From Polyrhizophydium stewartii (taxonomy: Eukaryota > Chytridiomycota > Chytridiomycetes > Rhizophydiales), in assembly GCA_027604665.1 (NCBI GenBank), contig JADGIZ010000246.1, positions 1-18,201 on the forward strand: a stretch of DNA of 18,201 nt. The letters are read 5' to 3'. Positions 1 to 10,900 of the stretch are shown piece after piece. Within the stretch, counting starts at the first letter, position 1, and each line of letters opens with the position of its first letter. The notes below the pieces were generated by a model. It made no database searches and was not told the DNA's origin. It saw only the letters and a list, made by a program, of their open reading frames with translations. Position numbers and translations under genes: made by a program.

Positions 1-1803
1 AAGGCACCCGAGAAGCCCGTTGTGTTCATGGAGGACATGACCGATGCCCAGATCGCCCAGGCGGTGAGGCCGGCCAAAGCTTGGCAGCGCGATGCTTGAC
101 GGGCTTCGCTGACGCACCTGCCCGCCCGCTCGCCCGGCGTAACCTGCTGCCAGCTCAAGCTACCTGCTGGCCTGACCAACCTGGGCAACACCTGCTACAT
201 GAATGCCACGATCCAGTGCCTCCGCACTGTGCCCGAGCTGCTGCAGGCGATGGAGTTGTATGTGGCTTCTCCTGCTCTCATTGATGGGCAGCTCTCAACC
301 TCGTGCTGACTGATCCCGACACGCAGGATGGAACCGCCGCGCGGCCAGGACCAGCACGCCAACCTGACGATCGCAATGCGTTCGCTCTTCCAGCTGCTTA
401 ACAAGTCTGGCGATTCTGTTCCGCCGCTCGTGTTCCTCCAGGTCCTGCGGTCCGTGTTCCCGCAGTTTGCCGAGTCCAACAACCACGGCTTCATGCAGCA
501 GGACGCGGAGGAGTGCTGGGGCCAGATCGTGCATGCCCTGAGTGATCGCGTGCCGGCTCTAACGCCGACGGGCGAGGTGGCCAAGGAGGGCCATTTTGTC
601 GACCAGTTCATGTCGACCGAGGTTATTTCGACGTGAGTTCTTGCATCATCGACGCCGTGGGACGTACCGCGCAACTGCATTGACATATTCGTGTGCGACG
701 ACCGCAGCACGACATGCGACGAAGTGCCTGAGGAGCCTGCGGCAACGACGATCGAGACGTTCAACAAGATGCGGGTCAACATCGGCCCCGGAGGTGAGCT
801 GCGGCTCGGTGCTCGGTCTGAAGCCCTTGTGCTGAAAGTGTCTGGCAGTCTCGACGTACCTCGTCTCGGAGATTGCCGCCAGTCTGACGGAGAAGATCGA
901 AAAGAACTCTCCTACGCTCAACCGCAGCTCCGTGTACACCAAGACGTCCAAGATCTCACGGTTGCCGCAGTACCTGGCCATCAACTTTGTCCGTTTCCAG
1001 TGGAAGCCGCAGGAGCGCGTCAAGGCCAAGATTCTCAAGGTAGCCAGGAATCGAGCCTTTTTTGCCCAGGGCTTCTGTGCTGACGACGCTTCCACTGCAG
1101 CGCGTGCAGTTCCCATTCGAGCTCGACATGACGCCGTTCTGCACGACGGAGCTCCAGCATAAGCTTGCGCCCGCCAAGCAGCGACTCAAGGAGGTTGCCG
1201 AGAAAAAGGCCGACGAGAAGGTGTGCAGGGTGCGTTTTGCTTCTCGTTTGATTCCGACATCTGACGAGACACGTTGCGCTCGACAGAAACGCAAGAAGCA
1301 GGCGCCGGCCGGAGACGTCGAGATGACACCCGCCGAGGGATCTTCGTCGGCCGCCCCGACTGCCGCTGACGCCAAAAAGAAGCACATGGCTGTTCTTGAG
1401 GAGATTGGCGTTGAGCCGAGCTTTCTGCAGGACCCCGGCGTCAATCCGTCGGGGCAGTACGACCTTGTTGCGGGTGAGCTGGTTGCGGTAGCCTGTTCTA
1501 TCCAGCCTGCACTGACGCTGACTGCTGCGTACTCAAGTCCTGACGCATATGGGTCGCGCCGCTGATTCGGGCCACTACATTGGATGGGCCAAGCAGGAGG
1601 GCAGCGACAACTGGTGTAGGTGCTGCGTATTGAATTGCGAAGCAACTCCATCCTCGCTGACAGTGATGCACCGCTGAAATATAGGGAAATACGACGACGA
1701 CAAGGTTTCCCAAGTCAAACAGGAGGCCATCACCAAGCTCGAGGGCGGCGGCGACTGGCACACAGCGTACATTTGCCTGTATCGTGCCAAGATGCTCGAA
1801 TGA
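1..1803 (+). CDS. USP14: Ubiquitin carboxyl-terminal hydrolase 14 (USP14/Ubp6 type), 5' partial
   Basis: Proteasome-associated cysteine protease that trims ubiquitin chains from substrates docked on the 19S particle. The exons I assign are 1-63, 154-257, 327-632, 708-793, 849-1039, 1101-1229, 1287-1473, 1538-1615 and 1685-1803 (420 codons plus TGA). All introns are GT..AG, 55-90 nt. The Cys box TNLGNTCYMN has its nucleophile at 193-195. The His box DSGHYIGW has its His at 1573-1575. The segment WWKYDDDKVS follows across the last intron, and GGGDWHTAYICLY lies near the C-terminus. The order of segments (VVFMEDMT, LPAGLTNLGNTCYMNAT, FPQFAES, KISRLPQYLAINFVRF, FPFELDM) follows USP14/Ubp6 rather than other USPs. 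The window begins inside the gene, so the N-terminal ubiquitin-like domain expected from the family (roughly 80-100 residues) lies upstream and is not seen. The family assignment is secure; single splice sites are less so, especially the stop-free 57-nt intron 1230-1286. Confidence 0.93.
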
Positions 1804-1939
1804 AGCGCCAAAGGCGGCGTTTGCCAGTCGGCGAAACGCAGCGATGCGGCACCTGATGGCAAAGCCCGACCGTGCCGGTCGAGATCTTAACCAGACAACA
1901 AACGTCTGCGTCGACACCAGCAAACAACGGCAGCCAGCT
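1804..1939. other. Intergenic/UTR gap between USP14 and dynein
   Basis: About 136 bases that must hold the USP14 3' end and the dynein promoter and leader. I see no canonical AATAAA and no TATA box. The dynein frame stays open through the whole gap, with ATGs at 1844 and 1856, so part of it could be dynein coding sequence. Confidence 0.4.
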
Positions 1940-4900
1940 ATGGACAGGAAGCTGCATGTGCCGTTGGGTCTCGACCCAACGGTTATTGCGGACCGCCCGC
2001 GCACGCTGGTGACGCCCACGCAGCTGCCGACGGGCGAGCCCGCGGCCATCGCACCCGCCGCGGCGCCACTCGGAAAGCGCGGCACTTTCAGCGAGTATGT
2101 GATGCGGCCGCTCGACTATCAGGAGCCCGCGTTTTTTGGGGCTCCCAAGCCGCTGCCGCCCATCTCCGGCAAGCCGCTGTACGTTGCCTCGTCGCTGGTG
2201 CCGTCGACCCGCTCGTTCAGACGGCCTGCGAGCAAGCGAGACTCGCTGGAAGTCCGCAACGCGGAGCGACGCTCCGCAGATGCCGAGCGTCTGCGCGACG
2301 AGACGCCCAAGGTGCAGATCAACTATCGCAAAGCGCTCGAGCCCAAGGTCATGTTGCCGTACGTATCGAGACCAGGCCAGACGCCGCGCAAGATCGAGAT
2401 TGAGCGCCGCAAGCGTGTGTATTCGATGCAGCGCGTTGACCAGCTCATCGTCGACGAGCTCGACATGCTCAAGGCGGCGGGTTTGATTGGGTCCAACCCC
2501 ATGACTGAGTTTGAAGCGATCCGCAACGAGACTCATACGGCGGCGCCGATGGCATCTCCTTCGCGCGCCGCTGCGTCACCTGCTGCCGCTTCACAAATCG
2601 ACTCTCAGTCACGGCCTGCCTCGTCTCGCGGTCCACTCCCTGCCTTGAGCGCCGATGCGACTTCTGGCGAGACGGCACAGCCCGTTGCAGCCGTTCAATC
2701 GGCGCAAGCGGGGTTCACAACCGAGTTCATTTCGAGCCAGCCGTCCGCAACGCCAGCCACCACAGACTTTTCGCATATTCTGCCGCTGCACATTTTCGAC
2801 GACTCCGAGTTCGATTCGCGGACCGTTGACGACTGGCTGGACATGTCGGTCGTGCTTGACGACCCGACACCCGAGGCGTTTGCTCGCATCGAACGTCTTC
2901 CGCGCAAGCGAGGCCTGTCTCGTCCCGATGCACCCGATATCCGCTACGCTGTCGTCCCGCTGCCCGCGCGCGCGTTCAACGGCTTCGAGTGGAGCGACTG
3001 CGTCGTTGTTGCGTATGACGATACAAATGGAAAATGGAAGGTCAAGTGGCGGTCATTTGACGGATGGCTGCTCGACCGAAAAACAGACGACGACGCACAG
3101 ATTGCATTTGACGCCGATGACGAGACTCTGCGGGCTGACTATGATCGACCAATGGCTGATCCGCGCGACGTGTCTGAGAAAGAAGCATGGCTTGACCGGT
3201 GAGGCGGCTGCAGCCGCGGTTGAATCTTTTGCAGCCAGCTGACTTCGAGTCTGTCTTTCTTGCACCAGGGTCAGCATCATGTTCCTCGCTGAAGACCCGG
3301 CAGTGTTTAGCCACCGAGTTTCCAAGGCATACCTCGACCGTTATCAGGTTGCACTCAAGCTTGTGAGCAACTCTTTCAATCGAAACACTGTTGGCCATGT
3401 CATACTGCTGACATTTTCGAAACGCTGGGCATCAACCAACCCAGAGGATTAGCTTCTACGTTGACTGCATGCCGACCGAAGAGGTTGCTGCGCATATATC
3501 TCCTGCGCAGATCAAGCGCATCATGGACATTGCCGGCGTCGACTCGCGGCAGTTCAAGCGCCTGCAGGGCTCACCTGCCATTGCCGCCCTCGTCAAAGAG
3601 TACTCGCTCGATTACGCGCGCACCATGAACTATCTGGTCTTCCAGAGCGAGGTCTCTGGGCCGCTTGGCCGCTCCAACTATCCCTCGATCGAGCTTCCTT
3701 TACCGGACCCACCTGCACACGTGCCTGTGTGAGTCTTGCGACCACGGATGCTGCTTTGTACGCACAAAGTCCGCTGCTGACGGCATTCACCCAGGTTTGG
3801 CAAAGCACAGTTACCGCAGTATGATTTTGCAGGCTGCGCCAAGGCATTTGGCTTTGCGTCTTTTCTCACAAAGGTCGAGGTTATCCGCACGCTTGCCAAG
3901 GTTCGCATCGAGTGCGACAGGCTTGCTGGCACAAATCTGTTTGCCACCAGCATCACCAAGACTGTCAAGATCGACGAGTTTGAGCAGCTGCAGGGCCAAG
4001 CGTTGCAGAATGTCAAGGGGAGCTTGAAAGACGGGTGCGTGCTGCCCGACAGGCTGTATTGCGCCTTTCGCAATCGTCTGATACAACTCGTGTCCTTTAC
4101 GCGCAGCTGGATCAATGTTCTGAAAAACATTATCAGGAGCGGCTTCAAGGACGTCGGAAAGGGCTGGTACAACATGCAAGAGTCCAATCTCGAGGTTTAC
4201 AAAATCAGCAAGCTGCGCAAGTTCATGACCGCAGTCAACTTTGTGATGCAGGACTCTCTCCGCTTCCTGGTGCTCAACTCGCTACAAGAGTACACCCGCA
4301 TGATCAGAGCCATCACGAGCCAGAAGGTGACCATCAACGCGACGAGCGATGTCAAAGTTGTCGATCCCGGCGCCAAGGAGCCACGCAAACCGCTGTTCAT
4401 GATCGATCTGGTATTCAAGGCTGGCAGGCTGCAGTACAACATTGATCCCGTCGTGTTTGAGGGCACGCTTATGGCCATTTTCGAAAAGGCCATCAGCACC
4501 CCCGAGAACTTGCCACAGCTCGAGCCTCTTGTGCTCGACCAAATGTTCTGGGCAGCCAAGCCGACGCTGCAGACGGTGCATTCCAAGGAGCCAGCGGTGA
4601 ACCGTCTGCGCGCGTCGCTGCAGCAAGCGATTCGCGATGGGCTTGCGCCGCTCGAAGCGTATCTCGGCCAGTTCGAGAAGCACCTCAAGCTGCTCAATCT
4701 CGACATCCAGCAGTTTGCAGCGCAGTACGAGTCCGAGAACCGCAGCGTCGACGAGATGGAGACGGATATTGTCAAGCACACGACGGAGTGGGAGACGCTC
4801 GACAAAGACATCCCAAATCACATCTCGCTCGGCCTCTTCTGGGTCAACTGCGACAGCCTTCGGTCGGCAATGCGCAAGGACCTGAGCAAGGTCATCCTCG

Positions 4901-7900
4901 AGCTGCTGAGTAAGCGCACGGCGCGGCTCGCGACGCAAATCTCGCAGTCGTTCTCGCAGGTTCAAACGCGCCTCAAGGAGCGGCCGACCAAGATCGAGGA
5001 GCTCATTGAGCTGCGCGAGTATATCAAGACCGTCCCCGAGACGTGCCGCGCGCTGCAGCAGCGCTTGCAGGAGATGCTGCACAACTACGAAGTTCTCGAG
5101 AAGCACCGCTTCGAGTGCTCCAACGAGGACGTGCGCGCGCGCTGGACGGCGTTTGGCTGGCCGCAACGCATCGACGAGATGCTCGTTGCGACCGAAGCCG
5201 CGCTGGCCGTCGACGAGGGCACGTTTGCGCGCAGCCTCGCGACTGACCAAGAGGTCTTTAAGGACCGCATCCACACGCTCACAACGCTCATTAGCGACTT
5301 TAGCAAGCACTCGGATCTCAGCCGCATCCAAGAGATTGTTGCCGAGGTCAACAAGATCACCAACGAGCTCAAGGACGCGCAGGCGCTGACAACTCTATTC
5401 AACAGCCGCGAGCGACTCTTCAACCTCGAGCCGACAAAGTACGAGGAGGTCTCTCAACTGGCGCGCGACTTTGAGCCCTACAAGAGCCTGTGGCTCACTT
5501 GCTCGGACTGGATGCGCTGGAAAGACCAGTGGATGCTCGGCAGTTTTCTCGAGCTCAACGCAGAAGATGTCGAGCGCAACCTCATGAACGCGTGGCGCAC
5601 AGTGTTTAAGAGCTTCAAGTTCTTCAAGAACACGCCTGGCTGCCTCGCCGTCGCAACCCAGGTCAAGGAGGAGATGGAGGAGTTTAAGCCGTATTTGCCG
5701 CTCATTCAGGCGCTGCGGAATCCCGGCATGCGCGATCGCCACTGGGACCGTCTCAGCGAGGAGCTCAGCATGAGCCTGCATCCCGACGCTTCGTTCACGC
5801 TCACTGACCTGCTTAAGATGAAGCTGCTTGACCGCGTCGACACCATCACCAAGGTATGCGACGTGGCTGGAAAGGAGTACTCTATCGAGAACGCCCTCGA
5901 CAAGATGGACGCCGAGTGGAAGGCCATCCAGCTCGAGATCATCGCATACAAGGACACGGGCACATTCATCATGAAGGCTTCCGAAGAAGTCACGCGCTTG
6001 CTCGACGACCACATTGTCATGACTCAGAGCATGAGCTTCTCGCCCTTCAAGAAGCCGTTTGCCGACCGCATCAATACGTGGGAGAGCAAGCTGCGTACAG
6101 TGCAAGAGGTGCTCGAGTCGTGGATGACTTGCCAGCGCTCGTGGCTGTATCTGGAGCCCATTTTCGGTAGCGACGACATTGTCACGCAGCTGCCGGTCGA
6201 GTCCAAGCGATTCACGACCATGGATCGCACATGGCGTCGCATCATGGGCCAGGCCAAGCAGAAGCCGGGGGTCATCGAGTGCTGCGGCGACTACAAGCTG
6301 CTTGACTCGTTCCGAGAGTGCAACAAGCTGCTCGAGCTTGTGTCCAAGGGCCTGTCCGCCTATCTGGAGAGCAAGCGCATTGCCTTTCCGCGCTTCTTCT
6401 TCCTCAGCGACGACGAGCTGCTCCAGATCCTGTCACAGACCAAGGACCCAACCGCCGTCCAGCCGCACCTGCGCAAGTGCTTCGAAAACGTCGCATCTCT
6501 CGAGTTTGCTGCCGACAAGAAGATCCTCGCCATGTACTCGGCCGAAGGTGAGCGTATCGACTGCTCGGAGCCGTTCTACCCCAAAGGCCCGGTCGAGGAG
6601 TGGCTCTTGCATGTCGAGGATCAGATGCGCCAGAGTGTGCGCAAGACGATCCGCGAGGCAATCGCGGCTTATCCGAACCGCCAGCGCACGTCCTGGGTGC
6701 TGGAATGGCCCGGACAGGCCGTGCTTGCCGGCTCGCAGACGTACTGGACGGCCGAAGTTACCGAAGCCCTCAAGACCGGCGTTGCGGGTCTCAAGGGCCT
6801 GTACGTCCGACTGCTCGCCCAGCTGCAGGGTCTCGTGGGGCTTGTGCGCGGAGAGCTTGCGTTTCTCAACCGGCTTGTGCTGGGCGACCTGATCGTCATT
6901 GACGTTCACAGCCGAGATGTTGTCAAGAAGCTCGTCGACTCCAACATCTCGAGCGACAACGACTTTGAGTGGATCAGTCAGCTGAGATACTACTGGGAAG
7001 AGGATCACCTGCGCATCAAAATCGTCAATGCCAACTTCAAGTGCGTATTTGCTTTGGGCTCGATGTTGGTCTTCTGCGTGCTGATCTTGTCTCCACCAGA
7101 TACGGTTATGAATACCTCGGCAACACGGGCCGTCTCGTGATCACGCCGCTCACGGACCGCTGCTATCTCACACTCACGGGTGCCATGCATCTCGGAATGG
7201 GTGGAGCTCCCGCCGGTCCCGCCGGTAAGCTGGTGCGTCGGTTGCGTACTTGCCAACGCTTTTGAGCTGACCAAAGATCCAGGAACGGGCAAATGCTGGG
7301 GCCGCGGCACGCGGCTGGTCATGCTCGATGGCACGACCAAGGCGGTCGAGGAGATCCGCGAAGGGGACGTGCTCATGGGGCCGGACTCAAAGCCGCGCAC
7401 CGTGCGGCCCGGCTCCATCACGCGCGGCACCGAGGCCATGTATCGCGTCACGGCGACGGGCAACGCCCGCATCTCGTGGACCTGCAACGGCCCGCACATC
7501 CTCGTGCTGCAGCTCAACGCCAAGCCAACCGTTGTAGCTGCCGGCGGCCGCTTCTTCGTCAAGACGTGGACGACGCGGCCCGGCACGAGCGCCGTCTCGC
7601 AGATCCCGTGTGCGGATCTCGTTGGTGGTGCATTCGCGACCCGCAACGACGCCGAGGCGTTCATCGACGAGCTTGTGCGCACCGAGTGGCAGCCACTCGT
7701 TTTCGAGTGCACCGTTGTCGATTACCTTGCCATCAAGGATGAGTCGCTGCGGCGGTCGCTGGCCATGTTCCAGCCGCCGCTGATCGAGTGGCCGTCGCCG
7801 GCCGTCTCGCTCGCTGAGAGGATCAGCGAGATGCGCGGCGGAGAGGCGTCGCTCGCCATGGTCGCCCAGATCGCATGGGCGATCGGCGTATGGCTGGCGC

Positions 7901-10900
7901 TGAGCACTGGTTCCGGCCGCGTCGAGACTTGCGAGCAAGTTCACTCGGAGTTTGAACGCATCGCGGCGATGCTCGGCGAGGGCGTGGCGGGCAAGCACGG
8001 ATCAGCGTTCTCGGTGCTGCTCGGATCGTACTGGCTGGCCCAGGCCACGCACATCCCGGGCGAGCTGATGACCGAGTGCCCGACGGTGCGCCGTGCGTTG
8101 CTGGCCGGACTCGTCGACTACAGCGGAAGCATTGGCAAGGACGGCGGCTGCACGATCACATCTGCATCGACAGGCATCATGACCGATGCAGCAAGCCTGG
8201 CTCGTGGCCTCGGTCTCGTCGTCGGAAAGTCGAACGAGCACGCATCCATCGCTGTCTGCGGCGCGGGCCTCACGGCTGTTGCCGAGCACATTGTGACCGA
8301 TGACAAGCGCCGTGCTGTCGCCGAGCTTGCATCAAGCGCATGCGGCACCGACCCGTGCTTTGGCTTCACGATCGAATGCGTCGGCGTCGAAGACTATTTT
8401 GGCTTCTCGCTCGACGGTCACGACGGCCGCTGCCTGCTCGAGGACTACACCGTGACGCACAACACCGAGACGACAAAGGATCTCGCCAAGGCACTCGCTA
8501 AGCAGTGCGTTGTGTTCAACTGCAGCGATCAGCTCGACTATCTGGCAATGGCCAAGTTCTTCAAGGGCTTGGCCGCATCTGGCGCATGGGCGTGCTTCGA
8601 CGAGTTCAACCGCATTGATATCGAGGTGCTTTCTGTCATTGCGCAGCAGATCGTCACAATCCAGAAGGCATGCGCTGCTGGCCAGACGCGCTTCATGTTT
8701 GAGGGCGTCGATCTGCCTCTTGATGCAAGCAACGCAATCTTCATCACCATGAATCCTGGATACGCCGGCCGCACGGAGCTGCCCGATAATCTCAAGGCGC
8801 TGTTCCGCCCGGTGGCGATGATGATCCCCAACTACGCCATGATTGCCGAGATCTCCTTGTTTTCGTTTGGTTTCTCCAACGCCAAGGTGCTGGCCGAGAA
8901 GATGGTGGCGACATTCAAGCTCAGCTCAGAGCAGCTATCCTCGCAGGACCACTACGACTTTGGTATGCGTGCGGTCAAGACGGTGATTTCCTCGGCTGGC
9001 AATCTCAAGCGCGAGCAGCCGAACGCCGGCGAGGACTTTATACTGCTGCGTGCGCTGTGCGACTGCAACTTGCCAAAGTTCCTAGCTGAGGACGTACCGC
9101 TCTTCAACGGCATCATCAGCGACCTGTTCCCGGGTGTCGAGCAGCCCAAGATTGACTACGGCGAGCTGCTCAAGTCTCTGCACTCCACGTGCGAGAAAAT
9201 GGGGCTGCAGCCGCAAGAGTCGTTTATCGCAAAGTGCATCCAGCTGTACGAGACAACGGTTGTGCGTCACGGACTGATGCTTGTCGGCCCAACGGGTGGC
9301 GGAAAGACGAGCTGCCTGCGCGTACTTTCGCGCAGCCTGAGCGCAATCGAAGGCGTCAAGGCACCCAACGGCAAGACAATCCAAAAGGTCCGCGTGCACG
9401 TGCTGAATCCAAAGTCTATCACCATGGGCCAGCTTTACGGCGAGTTTGACCAGCAGACCCACGAGTGGACCGACGGCATCCTGTCGTGCTTGATGCGCGA
9501 GGGTGTCGAGGACACAACGCCCGACAAGAAGTGGTATGTCTTTGACGGTCCGGTCGACGCTGTTTGGGTGGAGTCCATGAACACACTGCTCGACGACAAC
9601 AAGAAGCTGTGCTTATCGAGCGGCGAGATCATCAAAATGGCGACAACGCAGACCATGATGTTCGAGGTGCAGGACCTTGCGTTTGCGTCTCCTGCAACGG
9701 TCTCGCGCTGCGGCATGATCTACGTCGAGCCTGGCGCGCTAGGAATCTCGCCGCTGGTCAAGAGTTGGCTCAAGATGCAGGGAGTGTCGCTAGGCGACAA
9801 ACTCTATCCTGTGTTTGTGGCCGTGCTGCAGCCGATGCTGGACCACTATCTAGACGCGAGCCTCGAATTTGTGCGCAAGTCAATCAGGGAGGCTGTTCCA
9901 ACAACCAACGGCAATTTGGTTGCGAGTCTGCTGCGCATCATGGACTCGCTGCTCAAGCCGCTGGCGCAGCCTGGCGGAGAGAAGTCCGTGAGTTGTGTTG
10001 CGCATTTCGAGAAATACGTTGCAGTCAATGCTGATCCCGGCTCATTGATGCCGTGCAGCCAATCGAAGCGAACGATCTCAAGGTAGTCGTCGAGCCGCAA
10101 TTCCTGTTTGCGCTCGTCTGGTCCGTCGGCGCAACGGGCGATACAGAAGGCCGCAAAAAGTTCGACACATGGCTGAGAGGCCAGTTTGGCGCCAAGCCGC
10201 CCGCGATCCACATGCCGCACGAGGGTTCCGTCTACGATGTGATGTTTGACGTCGACAAGAAGGACTGGATCAACTGGATGGACATGCTCAATGAGGGCGA
10301 GGCGCAAGGCGGGGGCAGCAAGGGCGGTTCGGATGTCATTGTGCAGACCATGGACACGGTGCGCAACACGTTCTTGATTGACATTCTGCTCAAGAACGGC
10401 TACCATGTGCTCTGCACCGGCCCGACCGGAACAGGCAAGAGCGTCACGATCCAAGAAAAGTTGATGCGCGGCCTCGACCCCAACTGGACCCCCATCACCA
10501 TCAACTTTTCAGCTCGCACGAGCGCCAACCAGACCCAGGACCTGATCGACAGCAAGCTCGAAAAACGTCGCAAAGGCGTCTTTGGGCCTCCGGTTGGCAA
10601 GCGCTTTATCCTATTCATCGATGACCTCAACATGCCGCAGCTCGATATCTGCAACGCACAGCCGCCGATCGAGCTGCTGCGACAGTGGATGGACTGCCAG
10701 GGCTGGTACGACCGCAAGAACATTGGCAAGTTTATGGAGATTGTCGACATTTCGTTCATCTGCGCCATGGGCCCGCCGGGCGGTGGACGCAACCCGGTCA
10801 CAAGCCGATTCCTGCGCCACTTTAACCTGCTCAGCTTCGTCGAGATGGAGAATGCGTCTCTGCAGCGCATATTTACGACGATCCTCGGCTCGTTCCTCAG

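Larger units (their letters stand above)
7215..8466 (+). other. AAA1 Walker A (P-loop) split by an intron and an intein
   Basis: GPAGTGKT is encoded in three pieces. GPA plus the first base of the next Gly lies at 7215-7224. The rest of that Gly and TGK follow an intron, at 7283-7293. The Thr lies after the intein, at 8464-8466. The downstream residues [10 protein letters not shown] and the Walker B segment are normal for AAA1, the main ATPase site of dynein. In the unspliced precursor the Lys and the Mg-binding Thr are 390 residues apart, so ATP binding there should be abolished until splicing. Confidence 0.93.

Noticed and set aside
3196..3202. Stop codons at 3200, 3730, 7138 and 11370 as signs of a dynein pseudogene
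   Set aside because: Each falls at a GT..AG intron whose removal restores frame and family-conserved sequence (for example [12 protein letters not shown] across 3199-3268).
7180..7293. Separate gene starting at the ATG at 7180
   Set aside because: The stretch up to 7282 is exon 7100-7224 read in another frame plus the intron. The dynein frame enters only after the acceptor at 7282.
7294..8463. Insert as a long spliceosomal intron
   Set aside because: It begins TGC and ends AAC with no GT..AG at the edges, is fully open in the dynein frame, and has all intein blocks at expected places.
7294..8463. Insert as a Hedgehog-type Hint domain or bacterial intein-like protein
   Set aside because: It ends HN followed by Thr with a continuing C-terminal dynein frame, and has a central LAGLIDADG-like domain; this is intein architecture.
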